From: Herbiconiux flava
GTDB taxonomy: Bacteria; Actinomycetota; Actinomycetes; Actinomycetales; Microbacteriaceae
Direction: 5' to 3'
DNA: 64,000 nt
Assembly (NCBI RefSeq): GCF_013409865.1
Contig: NZ_JACCBM010000001.1
Location: forward strand, 434,001-498,000
This document shows, piece by piece, positions 32,656 to 41,877 of this stretch. The notes under the pieces were generated by a model. It had not been told where the DNA came from. It did no database searches and saw only the letters and a program-made list of their open reading frames with translations. Made by a program: the position numbers and the translations under genes. Positions within the stretch are counted from its first letter, which is position 1. Every line of letters begins with the position of its first letter.

Positions 32656-33998
32656 CCGGCCAGGATCTCTTTCGAGGTCGCGGCCATCTCGGGGAAGACG
32701 TCGTCGTCGCGCTCGTGCGTGAAGTACGCCTCCATCAGCGGCTGGATCGTCGTGCCCATCTCGGAGCCGTTGGCGGAGGGGTAGGCCGGGTAGATCCAGC
32801 CGTTCTTCGCCGCGTCGACGAAGACGCCGAGGTCGACGCCCTTGCTCAGCTGGTCGGCCGCGACCGCGTCCATGGCGCCGGGGATCGACGGGAAGAACGA
32901 GCCGCTCTGCAGGGCCGCCTTGGTCTGGCAGTCCTCGGAGCCCATGTAGGAGATCCACTTCCAGGCGTTGTCCTTGTTCTTCGACCCGGCCCAGAGCTCG
33001 TTGCCGTTGGAGTTCGACATCATCGAGCGGGTGGTGCCGTCGGGGCCGAGCACGGTCGGCGCGATGCCGACCTCGAGTCCCGGGAGCTGGGCGAAGGTGG
33101 TCGCCGACCACGATCCGCCGGAAGACATGGCCACCTTGCCCGAGCCGAGCTGCTCGGTGTCGCCGATCGTGAACTCGCCGAGCTTCGGCGCGATGCCGCG
33201 GTCGGAGAGGCCGCGCACCCAGTCCATCGTCTTGATGAACTCGGGGTCGTCGTAGCGGAACTGCGTCGCCCAGGCCGCCGGGTCGCCGATCTTCCAGCCG
33301 GTGGTCGAGATGAACGGGTTCCAGGTGGTCTGGCCGATGTAGTCCTCGGTGCCGAGGTTGCCGACGCCGTAGGTGGCGACCTTGGTCTTGTCGAAGCCGG
33401 GCTCGTCGCCGCGCACACCGTTCTCGTCGATCGTCAGGTGCGTGGCGATCTCGTCGAAGGTGCCGCCGTCGTCGGGGTTCCAGGTCATCGAGGCGATGTC
33501 GTCGGCGGTGTAGCCGGCCTGGGTGACCATGTCCTCGTTGAAGTAGATGGCGCTCGCGGCCCAGTCCAGCGGCAGGGCGTACTGCTTGCCGTCGGTGTAC
33601 TTCCAGTTCTCGACGCCGACGTTGAACACGCCGAGGTCGTAGTCGCTCTTCGCGATGTAGTCATCGAGCGGCTCGAGCTGCCCCTGCTTGGCGTAGGCGT
33701 CGAAGAACTGCACGCTGTTCTGGAAGGCGTCGGGCGCGTTGCCGGCCACGAAGCCGGCGGTGAGCTTGGTGAAGTAGTCGTCGACGCCGTACTGCGAGAT
33801 GTTCACGGTGACGCCGGGGTTCTCCTCCTCGAAGCCGGCCAGGCACTCCTTGTACGACACGGCCTGCTTCTCGTCCCAGGTCCACCAGTTCACGGTGCCG
33901 CCGGCGGAGCCTCCCCCGCCACCTCCCGCGGAGCAGGCGGCGAGCGGTGCGGCCAGGGCCAGCACGGCCAGGGCGGGGATCAGTCTTCTCGTTCTCAT
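32652..33998 (-). CDS. ABC importer extracellular solute-binding lipoprotein (sugar family 1)
   Basis: A 448-residue binding protein. The signal peptide ends in a lipobox LAAC (residues about 19-22), giving a membrane-anchored lipoprotein. The mature part has VNWWTWDEKQAVSYKECLAG and VTQAGYTADDIASMTWNPDD, typical of oligosaccharide-binding CUT1 proteins. AGAGGA precedes the ATG. It belongs to the same operon as the two permeases, although it lies after them and after the glycosidase and esterase genes. Ligand: probably a plant- or gum-derived oligosaccharide. Confidence 0.9.
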   Translation of the reverse strand: MRTRRLIPALAVLALAAPLAACSAGGGGGGSAGGTVNWWTWDEKQAVSYKECLAGFEEENPGVTVNISQYGVDDYFTKLTAGFVAGNAPDAFQNSVQFFDAYAKQGQLEPLDDYIAKSDYDLGVFNVGVENWKYTDGKQYALPLDWAASAIYFNEDMVTQAGYTADDIASMTWNPDDGGTFDEIATHLTIDENGVRGDEPGFDKTKVATYGVGNLGTEDYIGQTTWNPFISTTGWKIGDPAAWATQFRYDDPEFIKTMDWVRGLSDRGIAPKLGEFTIGDTEQLGSGKVAMSSGGSWSATTFAQLPGLEVGIAPTVLGPDGTTRSMMSNSNGNELWAGSKNKDNAWKWISYMGSEDCQTKAALQSGSFFPSIPGAMDAVAADQLSKGVDLGVFVDAAKNGWIYPAYPSANGSEMGTTIQPLMEAYFTHERDDDVFPEMAATSKEILAG

Positions 33999-34036
33999 GG
34001 TTCCTCTTCGATCATGATGTGCAGGGCGGTGTGGTG

Positions 34037-34993
34037 TCAGGCCGGGCCGACGGTCTCGGCGAGCACCCGGAGGGTACCCGCGAGATCGTGCGACCCGCCT
34101 GCGTCGTGGCCGTTGAACGGCCAGGTGACGATGTGACGTTCGGCGACCCACGCGTTGTGGACCGCGAACACGGTGGAGGGCGGGGTGATGTCGTCCATCA
34201 GCCCGGCCGAGAACCAGGCGGGCACCCGGGCGCGGGTGGCGAGGTTCACGGTGTCGACATAGGCGAGCGTCTGCAGCACCGACGCCTCGAGGTGGCGGGC
34301 CCGGGTCAGCAGGTCGGCGATCTCGCGGTAGGGGTAACGGTCGGTTGCGCCGACGGCCCGGGGCAGGTCGGCGAGGAAGGGGGCCTGCGCGAGCACGGCG
34401 CGAACGTCCTCCGAGAGCACGCCCGCCGCGATCGCGATGCCGCCGCCCTGGCTGTTTCCCACCACGGCGACCCGGTCGGCGTCGACCTCGGCGAGCCCGC
34501 GCACGGCGTCGACCGCCCGCACCGCGTCGGTGAACACGCGACGGTAGTAGTAGGAGTGCGGATCGGTGATGCCGCGGGTCAGGAAGCCCGAGGGCGCGAT
34601 CGGCTCGAAGCCGGGGTCGCGGGTTCCGCCGTCACCCTGTCCGCGGGTGTCCATCACGAGGTGGGCGTAGCCGGCGGTCGCGAACAGGAGGTCGTCGATC
34701 GGGGCGCCGCGCCCGGCGCCGTACCCGGTGAAGTGCACGACGGCGGGCAGCGGGCGGTCGCGCATCCGGGGCAGTCTGAGCCACGCCCGCACCGGGTCGC
34801 CGCCGAAGCCGGGGAAGGTCAGGTCGACCACCTCGACCCCCACGAGGCCGGTGTCGACGGGGGTGCGGATGACCGTTCCGCCCGCGTCCCGGGCGGAGGC
34901 GATCGTGTGGGCCCAGAACTCGTCGAAGTCCTCGGGCACGACCTGGCTGCTGCGGTACTCCCGCAGCACCTCGAGCGGAGCGTCGACGAGCAT
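34037..34993 (-). CDS. Acetyl-xylan-esterase-like (AXE1/CE7-type) carbohydrate esterase
   Basis: A 318-residue alpha/beta hydrolase of the AXE1 family. The nucleophile lies in VVGNSQGGGIAIA, the acid in GLMDDITPP and the histidine in FNGHDAGG. DTRGQGDGGTRD is the RGQ element characteristic of CE7 enzymes. No signal peptide, so it acts on imported, acetylated oligosaccharides. It overlaps the GH95 gene by one base (TGATG), so the two act together on acetyl- and fucose-decorated glycans. Confidence 0.88.
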   Translation of the reverse strand: MLVDAPLEVLREYRSSQVVPEDFDEFWAHTIASARDAGGTVIRTPVDTGLVGVEVVDLTFPGFGGDPVRAWLRLPRMRDRPLPAVVHFTGYGAGRGAPIDDLLFATAGYAHLVMDTRGQGDGGTRDPGFEPIAPSGFLTRGITDPHSYYYRRVFTDAVRAVDAVRGLAEVDADRVAVVGNSQGGGIAIAAGVLSEDVRAVLAQAPFLADLPRAVGATDRYPYREIADLLTRARHLEASVLQTLAYVDTVNLATRARVPAWFSAGLMDDITPPSTVFAVHNAWVAERHIVTWPFNGHDAGGSHDLAGTLRVLAETVGPA

Positions 34994-37587
34994 CAGCGCA
35001 GCCCCGCCCCGGCCGGAACGAGCTCGGACAGGTCGAGAACGGTCTCGTCGGCGTCGAGCGGCACGCGCATCCGCCGGCCCCGCAGCTCGACCTCGACGGC
35101 GCGCGGCGAGGCCTCGGCCAGCCGCCGCACGACCACCTCGACCGGCTGACCCCCGGCCCAGCGGAGGTCGACCGCCAGGGCGCCGGGCAGTCGCGCGCCG
35201 AGCAGCTCGCCGTCGGCCCACGCCCCGGGCAGGGCGGGCAGCAGCCGCACGGCCCCCTCGGCCGTGCCGAGCACCAGCTCGCGCACGGCGGCCGCGAAGC
35301 CGAAGTTGCCGTCGAGCTGCACGGGCGGATGCGTCGAGAACAGGTTCGGCAGCAGTCCGCCCCACTCCGAGCCGTCGACGGGTGCGAGCCGACGGTGGTC
35401 GCGCTCGAACGGGGCGCTGGCCTCGCGCAGCAGCTCGCGGGCCGTCTCGCCGTCGCCGAGGCGGGCGCGCAGGGCGATCTTCCAGGCCCACGACCAGCCC
35501 ATCGCGCCGGGGCCGCGCCGGTCGAGGGTCGCCACGGCGGCCTTCGCGAGCTCAGGCGTGGAAACGGGGTCGATCAGGCCGAGCGGGTGGACCGCGATCA
35601 TCTGCGACATGTGCCGGTGGTCGGGGTCGACCTCCACGAGGTCGGCGCCCCACTCGCGCAGCCGGCCGTCGGCGGTGGCCGTGAACCCCACGAGCCGGGG
35701 CAGCGCCGCCGCGATCTCGGCGAGCACCGGATGCTCGAGCCCGAGCATCCCGGCCGCCTCCGTCACCCGCCCGAACAGCGCCCGGATCAGTGAGATGTCC
35801 ATGGTGGAGGACTGCGCGAGCGACTCGGCACGGCCGTCGGGCCCGCGGAAGAGGTTCTCGGGCGAGGTCGACGGGATCGTGCGGAGACCGGGCCCGCTGC
35901 CGGAGCCGCCGACGGAGCCGACGGCGCCTTCAGCGGGAACGTCGTCCACCAGCCAGTCGAGCGCGAACTCGGCGGCCCCCACGAGCACAGGCCAGGCCCG
36001 CTCGCGCAGGAACCGCTCGTCGAGCGAGTAGCGCCAGTGCTGCCAGAGGTGATCGGTGAGCCACAGCCCGCCCATCATCCAGATCGCCCAGGAGGGGTTG
36101 CCGTGCCCCGCCCCGACCGGCAGCGAGTAGCCCCACGGGTCGGTGTTGTGGTGGGCGACCCAGCCGCGGGTGCCGTAGAGCCGGCGGGCGGTCTCGGCCC
36201 CGGTGACCGAGAGCCGGTCGATCAGATCGAGCAGCGGCCCGTGGCAGACGCCGAGCCCGCTCGACTCGGCGGCCCAGTAGTTCATCTCGGTGTTGATGTT
36301 GATCGTGTAGTTCGACGACCACGGCGGCCGCAGCCGGTCGTTCCAGATGCCCTGCAGGTTCGCCGGCGGCGAGCCCGGACGGGAGGCGGCGACCAGCAGG
36401 TAGCGCCCGAACTGGGTGAGCACGGTGGCCGTGAGGGCGTCGTCGTCGCTGTGCAGCACGTCGCGGGCGACGTCGAACAGTCCCGCGCGGCGGGCGCCGA
36501 TGCGCAGCGTGGAGGCCCCGAGCAGCGGTCGCACGTCGTCGAGGTGGGCGGCGAGCAGTTCGGCCGGGGCGGTCGCGGCGGCCCGCTCGGCGAGCCGCAG
36601 CGTGTCGGCGATCAGGGCGGGGCGTGCGGCAGCGGTCAGGTCGGAGCCGTCGCCCTGCCACCAGCGGCGGCCGGTGCTGTCGGTGGCGATCGCCACGAGG
36701 GCCCGGCGCACGCCGGTGAGACGGATGCCCGTGCCGGCCGCCGTGGCGACACCGTCGCTGTGCACGGCCACCGCGATCGCGGCGTAGGGGTCGTACTCGG
36801 CGGCACCCGCGTCCCGCTCGTCGCGGTAGACCAGCGGTTCCGCGACCTGCTCCTCGTGCAGCGGGGCGCCGTCGACCGGCAGGCGGACGCCCAGGGCGAC
36901 CGACGCGGCGCCCGAGCGGTCGCCCGCGCCCTCGCCCACACCCGCAGCCGCCTCCGCACCCGAAGCCGCCCCCGCACCCGCGCTCGCCCGCTCCAACCGC
37001 AGCGGGGTCGAGACCGCGAGCTCGACGTCCGTCGGCACGTCGTAGCTGAGGTGCACCAGCACGCAGCCGGCCGGGGCGGACGCCCATACGGTGCGGGTGG
37101 TGCGCGATCCGTCGACGCCGGCCCTCTCGCGCACGATCGCGTCGTCGAGGTCGAGCTCGCGGGCGTAGGACCCCGCGACCTCGGCGTCGCCCGGAACAGC
37201 GGATCGCGCATCCGGCAGCTCGGTCACGACCAGCTCGCCGAGGGGCAGGAACTCCTGGCTCCACGGGCCCTCGAACGAGTACAGCAGGCGCTCGGCCTCG
37301 CGGTAGTCGCCGCGGTCGATCGCGGCCCGCACCTCCGCCAGCCGCTCGGGGCCGGCACCGCCCGCCACCAGCTCGTCGAGGGCGCGCGACCCGGCCGTCG
37401 GCGTGCCCGACCAGACCGACGAGTCGTTCAGCTGCAGCCGGGTGCCCGAGCGCCCGCCGAAGACCATGGCGCCGGTGCGGCCGTTGCCGACCGGGGTGGC
37501 CTCGACCCACTCGGCGGCAGGTGCGGTGAAGCCCAGGCGCAGCGCGTCGGCACGGGGGCGCTCGACGAGCGCGAGGTCGTCGGTCAT
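34993..37587 (-). CDS. GH95 glycoside hydrolase (alpha-L-fucosidase / alpha-L-galactosidase)
   Basis: An 864-residue GH95 enzyme: N-terminal beta domain (WVEATPVGNGRTGAMVFGG), then the (alpha/alpha)6 barrel. The catalytic cluster NINTEMNYW starts at Asn430, and STSPEN carries Glu577, matching the Asn-activated inverting mechanism described for 1,2-alpha-L-fucosidases of this family. An Ala/Gly/Glu-rich insert lies near residues 205-235. No signal peptide is present, so cleavage is intracellular. The ATG overlaps the permease stop (ATGA). GH95 also includes alpha-L-galactosidases, so fucose or L-galactose is released. Confidence 0.92.
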   Translation of the reverse strand: MTDDLALVERPRADALRLGFTAPAAEWVEATPVGNGRTGAMVFGGRSGTRLQLNDSSVWSGTPTAGSRALDELVAGGAGPERLAEVRAAIDRGDYREAERLLYSFEGPWSQEFLPLGELVVTELPDARSAVPGDAEVAGSYARELDLDDAIVRERAGVDGSRTTRTVWASAPAGCVLVHLSYDVPTDVELAVSTPLRLERASAGAGAASGAEAAAGVGEGAGDRSGAASVALGVRLPVDGAPLHEEQVAEPLVYRDERDAGAAEYDPYAAIAVAVHSDGVATAAGTGIRLTGVRRALVAIATDSTGRRWWQGDGSDLTAAARPALIADTLRLAERAAATAPAELLAAHLDDVRPLLGASTLRIGARRAGLFDVARDVLHSDDDALTATVLTQFGRYLLVAASRPGSPPANLQGIWNDRLRPPWSSNYTININTEMNYWAAESSGLGVCHGPLLDLIDRLSVTGAETARRLYGTRGWVAHHNTDPWGYSLPVGAGHGNPSWAIWMMGGLWLTDHLWQHWRYSLDERFLRERAWPVLVGAAEFALDWLVDDVPAEGAVGSVGGSGSGPGLRTIPSTSPENLFRGPDGRAESLAQSSTMDISLIRALFGRVTEAAGMLGLEHPVLAEIAAALPRLVGFTATADGRLREWGADLVEVDPDHRHMSQMIAVHPLGLIDPVSTPELAKAAVATLDRRGPGAMGWSWAWKIALRARLGDGETARELLREASAPFERDHRRLAPVDGSEWGGLLPNLFSTHPPVQLDGNFGFAAAVRELVLGTAEGAVRLLPALPGAWADGELLGARLPGALAVDLRWAGGQPVEVVVRRLAEASPRAVEVELRGRRMRVPLDADETVLDLSELVPAGAGLR

Positions 37588-38549
37588 TTCAGCCCCGTGA
37601 ATCCGATGGAGTTGACGATGCGCTTGCCGAAGACGAGGAAGAGCAGCAGCATCGGCAGCGCCGCGACGAGGGTGGCCGCCATCAGCCCGGCCCAGTCGGG
37701 CGAGGCCTGCGGCGACGACTGCTTGAAGACCGCGAGCGCCAGCGTCAGCGGCCGCACCGAGTCGTCGCTCGTGACCAGCAGGGGCCAGAAGTAGTCGTTC
37801 CAGGCGGTGATGAAGCCGAGGATCGACAGCGTGATGATCGGCCCCGAGGTCATCGGCAGCGTGATCCGGAACAGCACCCGGATCCGCCCGGCGCCGTCGA
37901 TCAGCGCCGCCTCCTCGATCTCCTCGCTGAGGCCCAGCATGAACTGGCGCAGGAAGAAGATGTTGAACGCCGAGAACAGGGCCGTCGGCAGGATCATGCC
38001 CGCGAAGGTGTTCAGCAGGCCCAGGTCCTTCACGAGCACGAAGTTCGGCAGCAGGGTCAGGATGCCCGGCACCATCAGTGCCGCGAGGAAGACCGAGAAC
38101 ATCAGATCCCGCCCCCGCCACCGCAGCCGTGCGAAGGCGTACGCCGCGATGGTGGAGAAGAACACGATCGCCACCGTCTGGATGGTCGCGTAGATCACCG
38201 AGTTCAGCAGGAAGTGCAGGATCTCGATCGAGGCGCCCGAGCCGCCCTCGGCGAGCGACTGCTCCTGGCTGGCGATGCCGAGCACGCGGGCGAAGGCGCC
38301 CCAGGTGAAGTCGACGGGCAGCAGCGATCCCGGGTCGCGGATGAGGGAGTAGTTGTTCGAGAAGGCGGTGCGGAGCATCCAGTAGAACGGGAAGACCGTC
38401 ACGACCAGCACGATCGCGATGTAGAGCCAGGCCACGGCCCGGCCGGCCGAGAACCGGGAGATCGTGCGGCCGCGCGGCGCCTTCGGGCGTTCGGGCGTGG
38501 TGAGCACCTCGGTGGTCACGCGGGGGGTGGGCTTCAGGATGGTTGTCAT
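37584..38549 (-). CDS. Carbohydrate ABC transporter permease (MalG type)
   Basis: A 321-residue permease with six membrane segments (WLYIAIVLVVTVFPFYWML is the first) and the cytosolic EAA loop EEAALIDGAGRIRVLFRITL that docks the ATPase. ITAWNDYFWPLL is the typical late segment of MalG-like subunits. The start overlaps the stop of the MalF-like gene (TGATG). No ATP-binding subunit is encoded in this locus, so a shared MsiK-type ATPase must drive import. Confidence 0.93.
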   Translation of the reverse strand: MTTILKPTPRVTTEVLTTPERPKAPRGRTISRFSAGRAVAWLYIAIVLVVTVFPFYWMLRTAFSNNYSLIRDPGSLLPVDFTWGAFARVLGIASQEQSLAEGGSGASIEILHFLLNSVIYATIQTVAIVFFSTIAAYAFARLRWRGRDLMFSVFLAALMVPGILTLLPNFVLVKDLGLLNTFAGMILPTALFSAFNIFFLRQFMLGLSEEIEEAALIDGAGRIRVLFRITLPMTSGPIITLSILGFITAWNDYFWPLLVTSDDSVRPLTLALAVFKQSSPQASPDWAGLMAATLVAALPMLLLFLVFGKRIVNSIGFTGLK

Positions 38550-39502
38550 CAGTTGGTGTCCGATTCGCTCGCCCGCATGAGCCGCATCTGCAGGAAGGTG
38601 ATGATGATGAGCATCGCGAAGAGCGCGAGCGACATCGTGGCGCCGTAGCCGAAGTCGAACTGGCCGAAGGCCTTGTCGTAGATGTACATCTGCAGCACGT
38701 TCGAGGCGTTGGCGGGCCCGCCCTTGGTGGTGACCGCGACGATGTCGAACACCTGGAACGAGCCGATGACGGTGAGCACGAGCACCATCGCGAGGATGGG
38801 GCGGAGCAGCGGGAGCGTCAGGCGGCGGAACATCTGCACCTCGTTGGCGCCGTCGATGCGGCCGGCCTCGTAGATGGTGGGCGGGATGGTCTGCAGCCCG
38901 GCGAAGATGATGATCGCGTTGTAGCCCATCGACTTCCAGACGCTGATCATGGCGATCGAGGGGATGGCCCAGGCCCGCGATCCGAGGAACATGATCGGCT
39001 CCCCGGTGAGCTGCTCGATCAGCATGTTCACGACGCCGAGCTGGGAGTCGAGCATCCACGACCAGGTGGTCGCGGCGACGACGCCCGAGATCAGGAACGG
39101 CAGGATGATGATGCCGCGCACGACGGTGTTCGAGGTGAGCCGATGCAGCACCACGGCGGTGACCAGCGAGATCGTCATGCCGAACACCACGCTGAGCAGC
39201 ACGAAGTAGACCGTGACGCCGAGCGACGACCAGAACACCTGGTCGCCGAACAGCCGCACGAAGTTGTCGAAGCCCGTGAAGGTCGGCGGCGTGAGCACCT
39301 TGAAATCGGTGAAGCTGAGGTAGATGCCGCGGAGCGTCGGGTAGAGGAAGAACACCAGGAACCCGACGAGCGCCGGGGCGATCAGCACCCAGGCCAGTCG
39401 CCCGTCGCCCCGGTGCGCCGGGGAGTGCGAGTTGATCGCCCCCTGGCCCTTGACACGGGTGCTCTTCGCGGCGCGGGTGCCGCGAGACGCTGTAATCGCC
39501 AT
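38549..39502 (-). CDS. Carbohydrate ABC transporter permease (MalF type)
   Basis: A 317-residue permease with six segments (LAWVLIAPALVGFLVFFLYP first) and the EAA loop EAGRIDGANEVQMFRRLTLP. It is first in a six-gene minus-strand operon: MalF-type, MalG-type, GH95, esterase, binding protein, ROK. The ATG at 39502 (MAITASRG) is preferred; a weak GGGCGAG lies upstream. The divergent GH36 gene shares the regulatory gap with it. Confidence 0.92.
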   Translation of the reverse strand: MAITASRGTRAAKSTRVKGQGAINSHSPAHRGDGRLAWVLIAPALVGFLVFFLYPTLRGIYLSFTDFKVLTPPTFTGFDNFVRLFGDQVFWSSLGVTVYFVLLSVVFGMTISLVTAVVLHRLTSNTVVRGIIILPFLISGVVAATTWSWMLDSQLGVVNMLIEQLTGEPIMFLGSRAWAIPSIAMISVWKSMGYNAIIIFAGLQTIPPTIYEAGRIDGANEVQMFRRLTLPLLRPILAMVLVLTVIGSFQVFDIVAVTTKGGPANASNVLQMYIYDKAFGQFDFGYGATMSLALFAMLIIITFLQMRLMRASESDTN

Positions 39503-39556
39503 TGATCTCGCCCATCTGGTAGGTCGTGCTCGAGTTGCGGTGTCAGCATAAGTAGC

Positions 39557-39580
39557 AATAATTGATGGTGTCAAATAATT
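39557..39580. promoter_or_regulatory. AT-rich ROK (Mlc/NagC-like) operator
   Basis: An imperfect inverted repeat, AATAATTGA at 39557-39565 and TCAAATAATT at 39571-39580, separated by 5 nt. It is an AT island in otherwise GC-rich DNA and lies between the divergent ABC/GH95 operon and the GH36 gene. Mlc/NagC-type ROK repressors bind such TTATTT...AAATAA elements, and two ROK genes end the flanking transcription units. Confidence 0.55.
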
Positions 39581-39597
39581 CGATGGAGAAGGACGAG

Positions 39598-41781
39598 ATG
39601 AGCTCTGCACCCCACCGCATCCCCCACCTGCGCGCAGCGGGGGTGTCCCTCGTGCTCGACGCGACGGGCGATGCCCCCTCGGTGCTGCACTGGGGCGGCG
39701 ATCTCGGCCCGCTCTCCGACGCGGAGCTCGAGGCCCTCCGGCTGACCTCGGGCACGGCCCGGCTGCACAACGCCCCCGACGTGGCGCGGCGGTTCCCGCT
39801 GCTGCCCGGGGAGCGGCACGACTGGTCGGGGGTGCCGGGGCTGAGCGGGCACCGGGCGGGCGGGGCGACGACGCCGCGGCCCGTGCTGCGGGAGGTTCTC
39901 GTCGACGTGCAGGATGCCGGCGGCTCGATCGAGCTCCGCTTCGACGACGCGGTCAGCGGGCTCGCCATCGGGCAGCGGGTCACCCTCGAGCCGAGCGGGC
40001 TCGTCGGGGTGTCCGTGACGATCGGCTCGACCGCGTCGGCCGGCGACGCCCCCTACGACCTGGCCGGGCTCGTGGCCCAGCTGCCGCTGCCCGCCCGCGC
40101 GACGGAGATCCTCGACTTCACCGGCAAGTGGAGCCGCGAGCGCGAGCCGCAGCGCACGCCGGTGCGCGACGGCCTGCACGCCCGCGAAGTGCGCCGCGGC
40201 AAGCCCGGCGTCGACTCGCCGTACCTGATGGCGGTGGGCACCCCGGGCTTCGATGCGGGCCACGGCGAGGTCTGGGCGATGCACGTCGCCTGGAGCGGCG
40301 ATCAGCGCTGGTTCGTCGAGCGGCTGCCCGAGGGCGCCGGCGCGGCGTCCGCCGTGCTCGGCGGCGGCGAGCTGGTGCGGCCGGGCGAGATCCGGCTGGC
40401 CGCCGGCGAGACCTACTCGACCCCGCTCGTGCTGTTCGCCTGGTCGGGCGAGGGCCTGGACGGCGTCGCCGACCGCTTCCACGACCGCGTGCGCTCCGAC
40501 CGCCGGCGACCGGGCGCCCAGCCGCTCGTACTGAACACCTGGGAGGCGGTCTACTTCGACCACGAGCTCCCCCGGCTGATCGACCTCGTCGACCGCGCCG
40601 CCTCGATCGGCGTGGAGCGGATCGTGCTCGACGACGGCTGGTTCCGCGGCCGCCGCGACGACCGGGCGGGGCTCGGTGACTGGCAGATCGACGAGGGCGT
40701 CTGGCCCGACGGGCTCGGCCCGTTCGCCGAGCGGGTTCGTTCGCACGGGATGCAGTTCGGGCTGTGGTTCGAGCCCGAGATGATCAACCTCGACTCCGAG
40801 CTGGCGCGCGCGCATCCGGACTGGGTGCTCGGCCCGGAGGCCGGCCTCGGCACCTCGAGCCGGCACCAGTACGTGCTCGACATCGCGCATCCGGAGGCCT
40901 TCGCCTACCTGCTCGACGCCATCTCGGAGCTGGTCGAGGCGTACTCGATCGACTTCCTGAAGTGGGACCACAACCGCGACCTGATGGAGGCCACCCGGCA
41001 GACCGCCGGCGGGGCGCCCGGGGTGCACGCGCAGACCCTGGCGCTCTACGCCCTGCTCGACGCGCTGCGCAGCCGCTTCCCCGCGCTCGAGATCGAGTCG
41101 TGCGCCTCGGGCGGCGGCCGCGTCGACCTCGGCGTGCTCGCGCGCACCGACCGGGTCTGGACCTCGGACTGCAACGACCCGATCGAGCGGCAGCGCATCC
41201 AGCGCTGGTCGGAGCTGCTGCTGCCACCCGAGCTGCTCGGCTCGCACGTGGGCGCCGAGCGCTCGCACACGACGCACCGCTCGGCCGACCTGTCCTTCCG
41301 GCTGGCCACCGCGCTGTTCGCCTCGGCCGGCATCGAGTGGGACATCACGCGCTGCACCGACGAGGAGCTCGAGGCGCTGCGCCGCTGGGGCGGGCTCTAC
41401 AAGGAGATCCGCGAGCTCGTCGCCACCGGCCGCCGGGTGCACGCCGACCTGCCCGACGACCAGACCCTGCTGCACGGCAGCGTCGCCGCCGACGGCTCGC
41501 GGGCGCTCTACGCCTGGGCCCGGCTCGGCACCTCGGCGGCCGGTCAGTCGGGGCGGGTGCGGATGCCCGGGCTCGACGCCTCCGCGAGCTACCGGGTGAC
41601 CGTGCGAGACGAGCTCGGGGCAGCGGCGCTGCACCAGGGCGAGGGGCCCGAGTGGTTCGACGCGGCCCGGGCGGGCGGCGTGGAGCTGCCGGGCACGGTG
41701 CTCGCCGTGGCCGGGGTTCCGCTGCCGACGCTCGACCCGGCGCAGGCGGTCGTGCTCGATCTGCGGAGGATCGAGCGCTAG
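39598..41781 (+). CDS. GH36 alpha-galactosidase
   Basis: A 727-residue cytosolic GH36 enzyme. It has an N-terminal beta-sandwich and a TIM barrel with the catalytic pair Asp457 (FLKWDHNR, nucleophile) and Asp524 (WTSDCND, acid/base). NTWEAVYFDH, DDGWFRGRR and FEPEMINLDS are conserved sugar-contact motifs. The ATG at 39598 is chosen because GGAGAAGG lies 4 nt before it; earlier in-frame TTG and ATG codons fall within the operator. It removes alpha-linked galactose from imported oligosaccharides and is followed after 96 nt by a ROK gene. Confidence 0.92.
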   Translation: MSSAPHRIPHLRAAGVSLVLDATGDAPSVLHWGGDLGPLSDAELEALRLTSGTARLHNAPDVARRFPLLPGERHDWSGVPGLSGHRAGGATTPRPVLREVLVDVQDAGGSIELRFDDAVSGLAIGQRVTLEPSGLVGVSVTIGSTASAGDAPYDLAGLVAQLPLPARATEILDFTGKWSREREPQRTPVRDGLHAREVRRGKPGVDSPYLMAVGTPGFDAGHGEVWAMHVAWSGDQRWFVERLPEGAGAASAVLGGGELVRPGEIRLAAGETYSTPLVLFAWSGEGLDGVADRFHDRVRSDRRRPGAQPLVLNTWEAVYFDHELPRLIDLVDRAASIGVERIVLDDGWFRGRRDDRAGLGDWQIDEGVWPDGLGPFAERVRSHGMQFGLWFEPEMINLDSELARAHPDWVLGPEAGLGTSSRHQYVLDIAHPEAFAYLLDAISELVEAYSIDFLKWDHNRDLMEATRQTAGGAPGVHAQTLALYALLDALRSRFPALEIESCASGGGRVDLGVLARTDRVWTSDCNDPIERQRIQRWSELLLPPELLGSHVGAERSHTTHRSADLSFRLATALFASAGIEWDITRCTDEELEALRRWGGLYKEIRELVATGRRVHADLPDDQTLLHGSVAADGSRALYAWARLGTSAAGQSGRVRMPGLDASASYRVTVRDELGAAALHQGEGPEWFDAARAGGVELPGTVLAVAGVPLPTLDPAQAVVLDLRRIER

Positions 41782-41877
41782 CGGACGGGTCGGCTCCGCC
41801 CGCGGGCCGTCGGAACGCGCGGGCACCCGCCGCGGCCCGGCGACCGGCAGAATGGGGTGCACGACGGAAGGGTCGCG

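Noticed and set aside
34993..38121. Longer GH95 start (about 178 extra residues)
   Set aside because: The extra region is a shadow of the permease gene; the ATG at 37587 overlaps the permease stop and gives the normal GH95 N-terminus.
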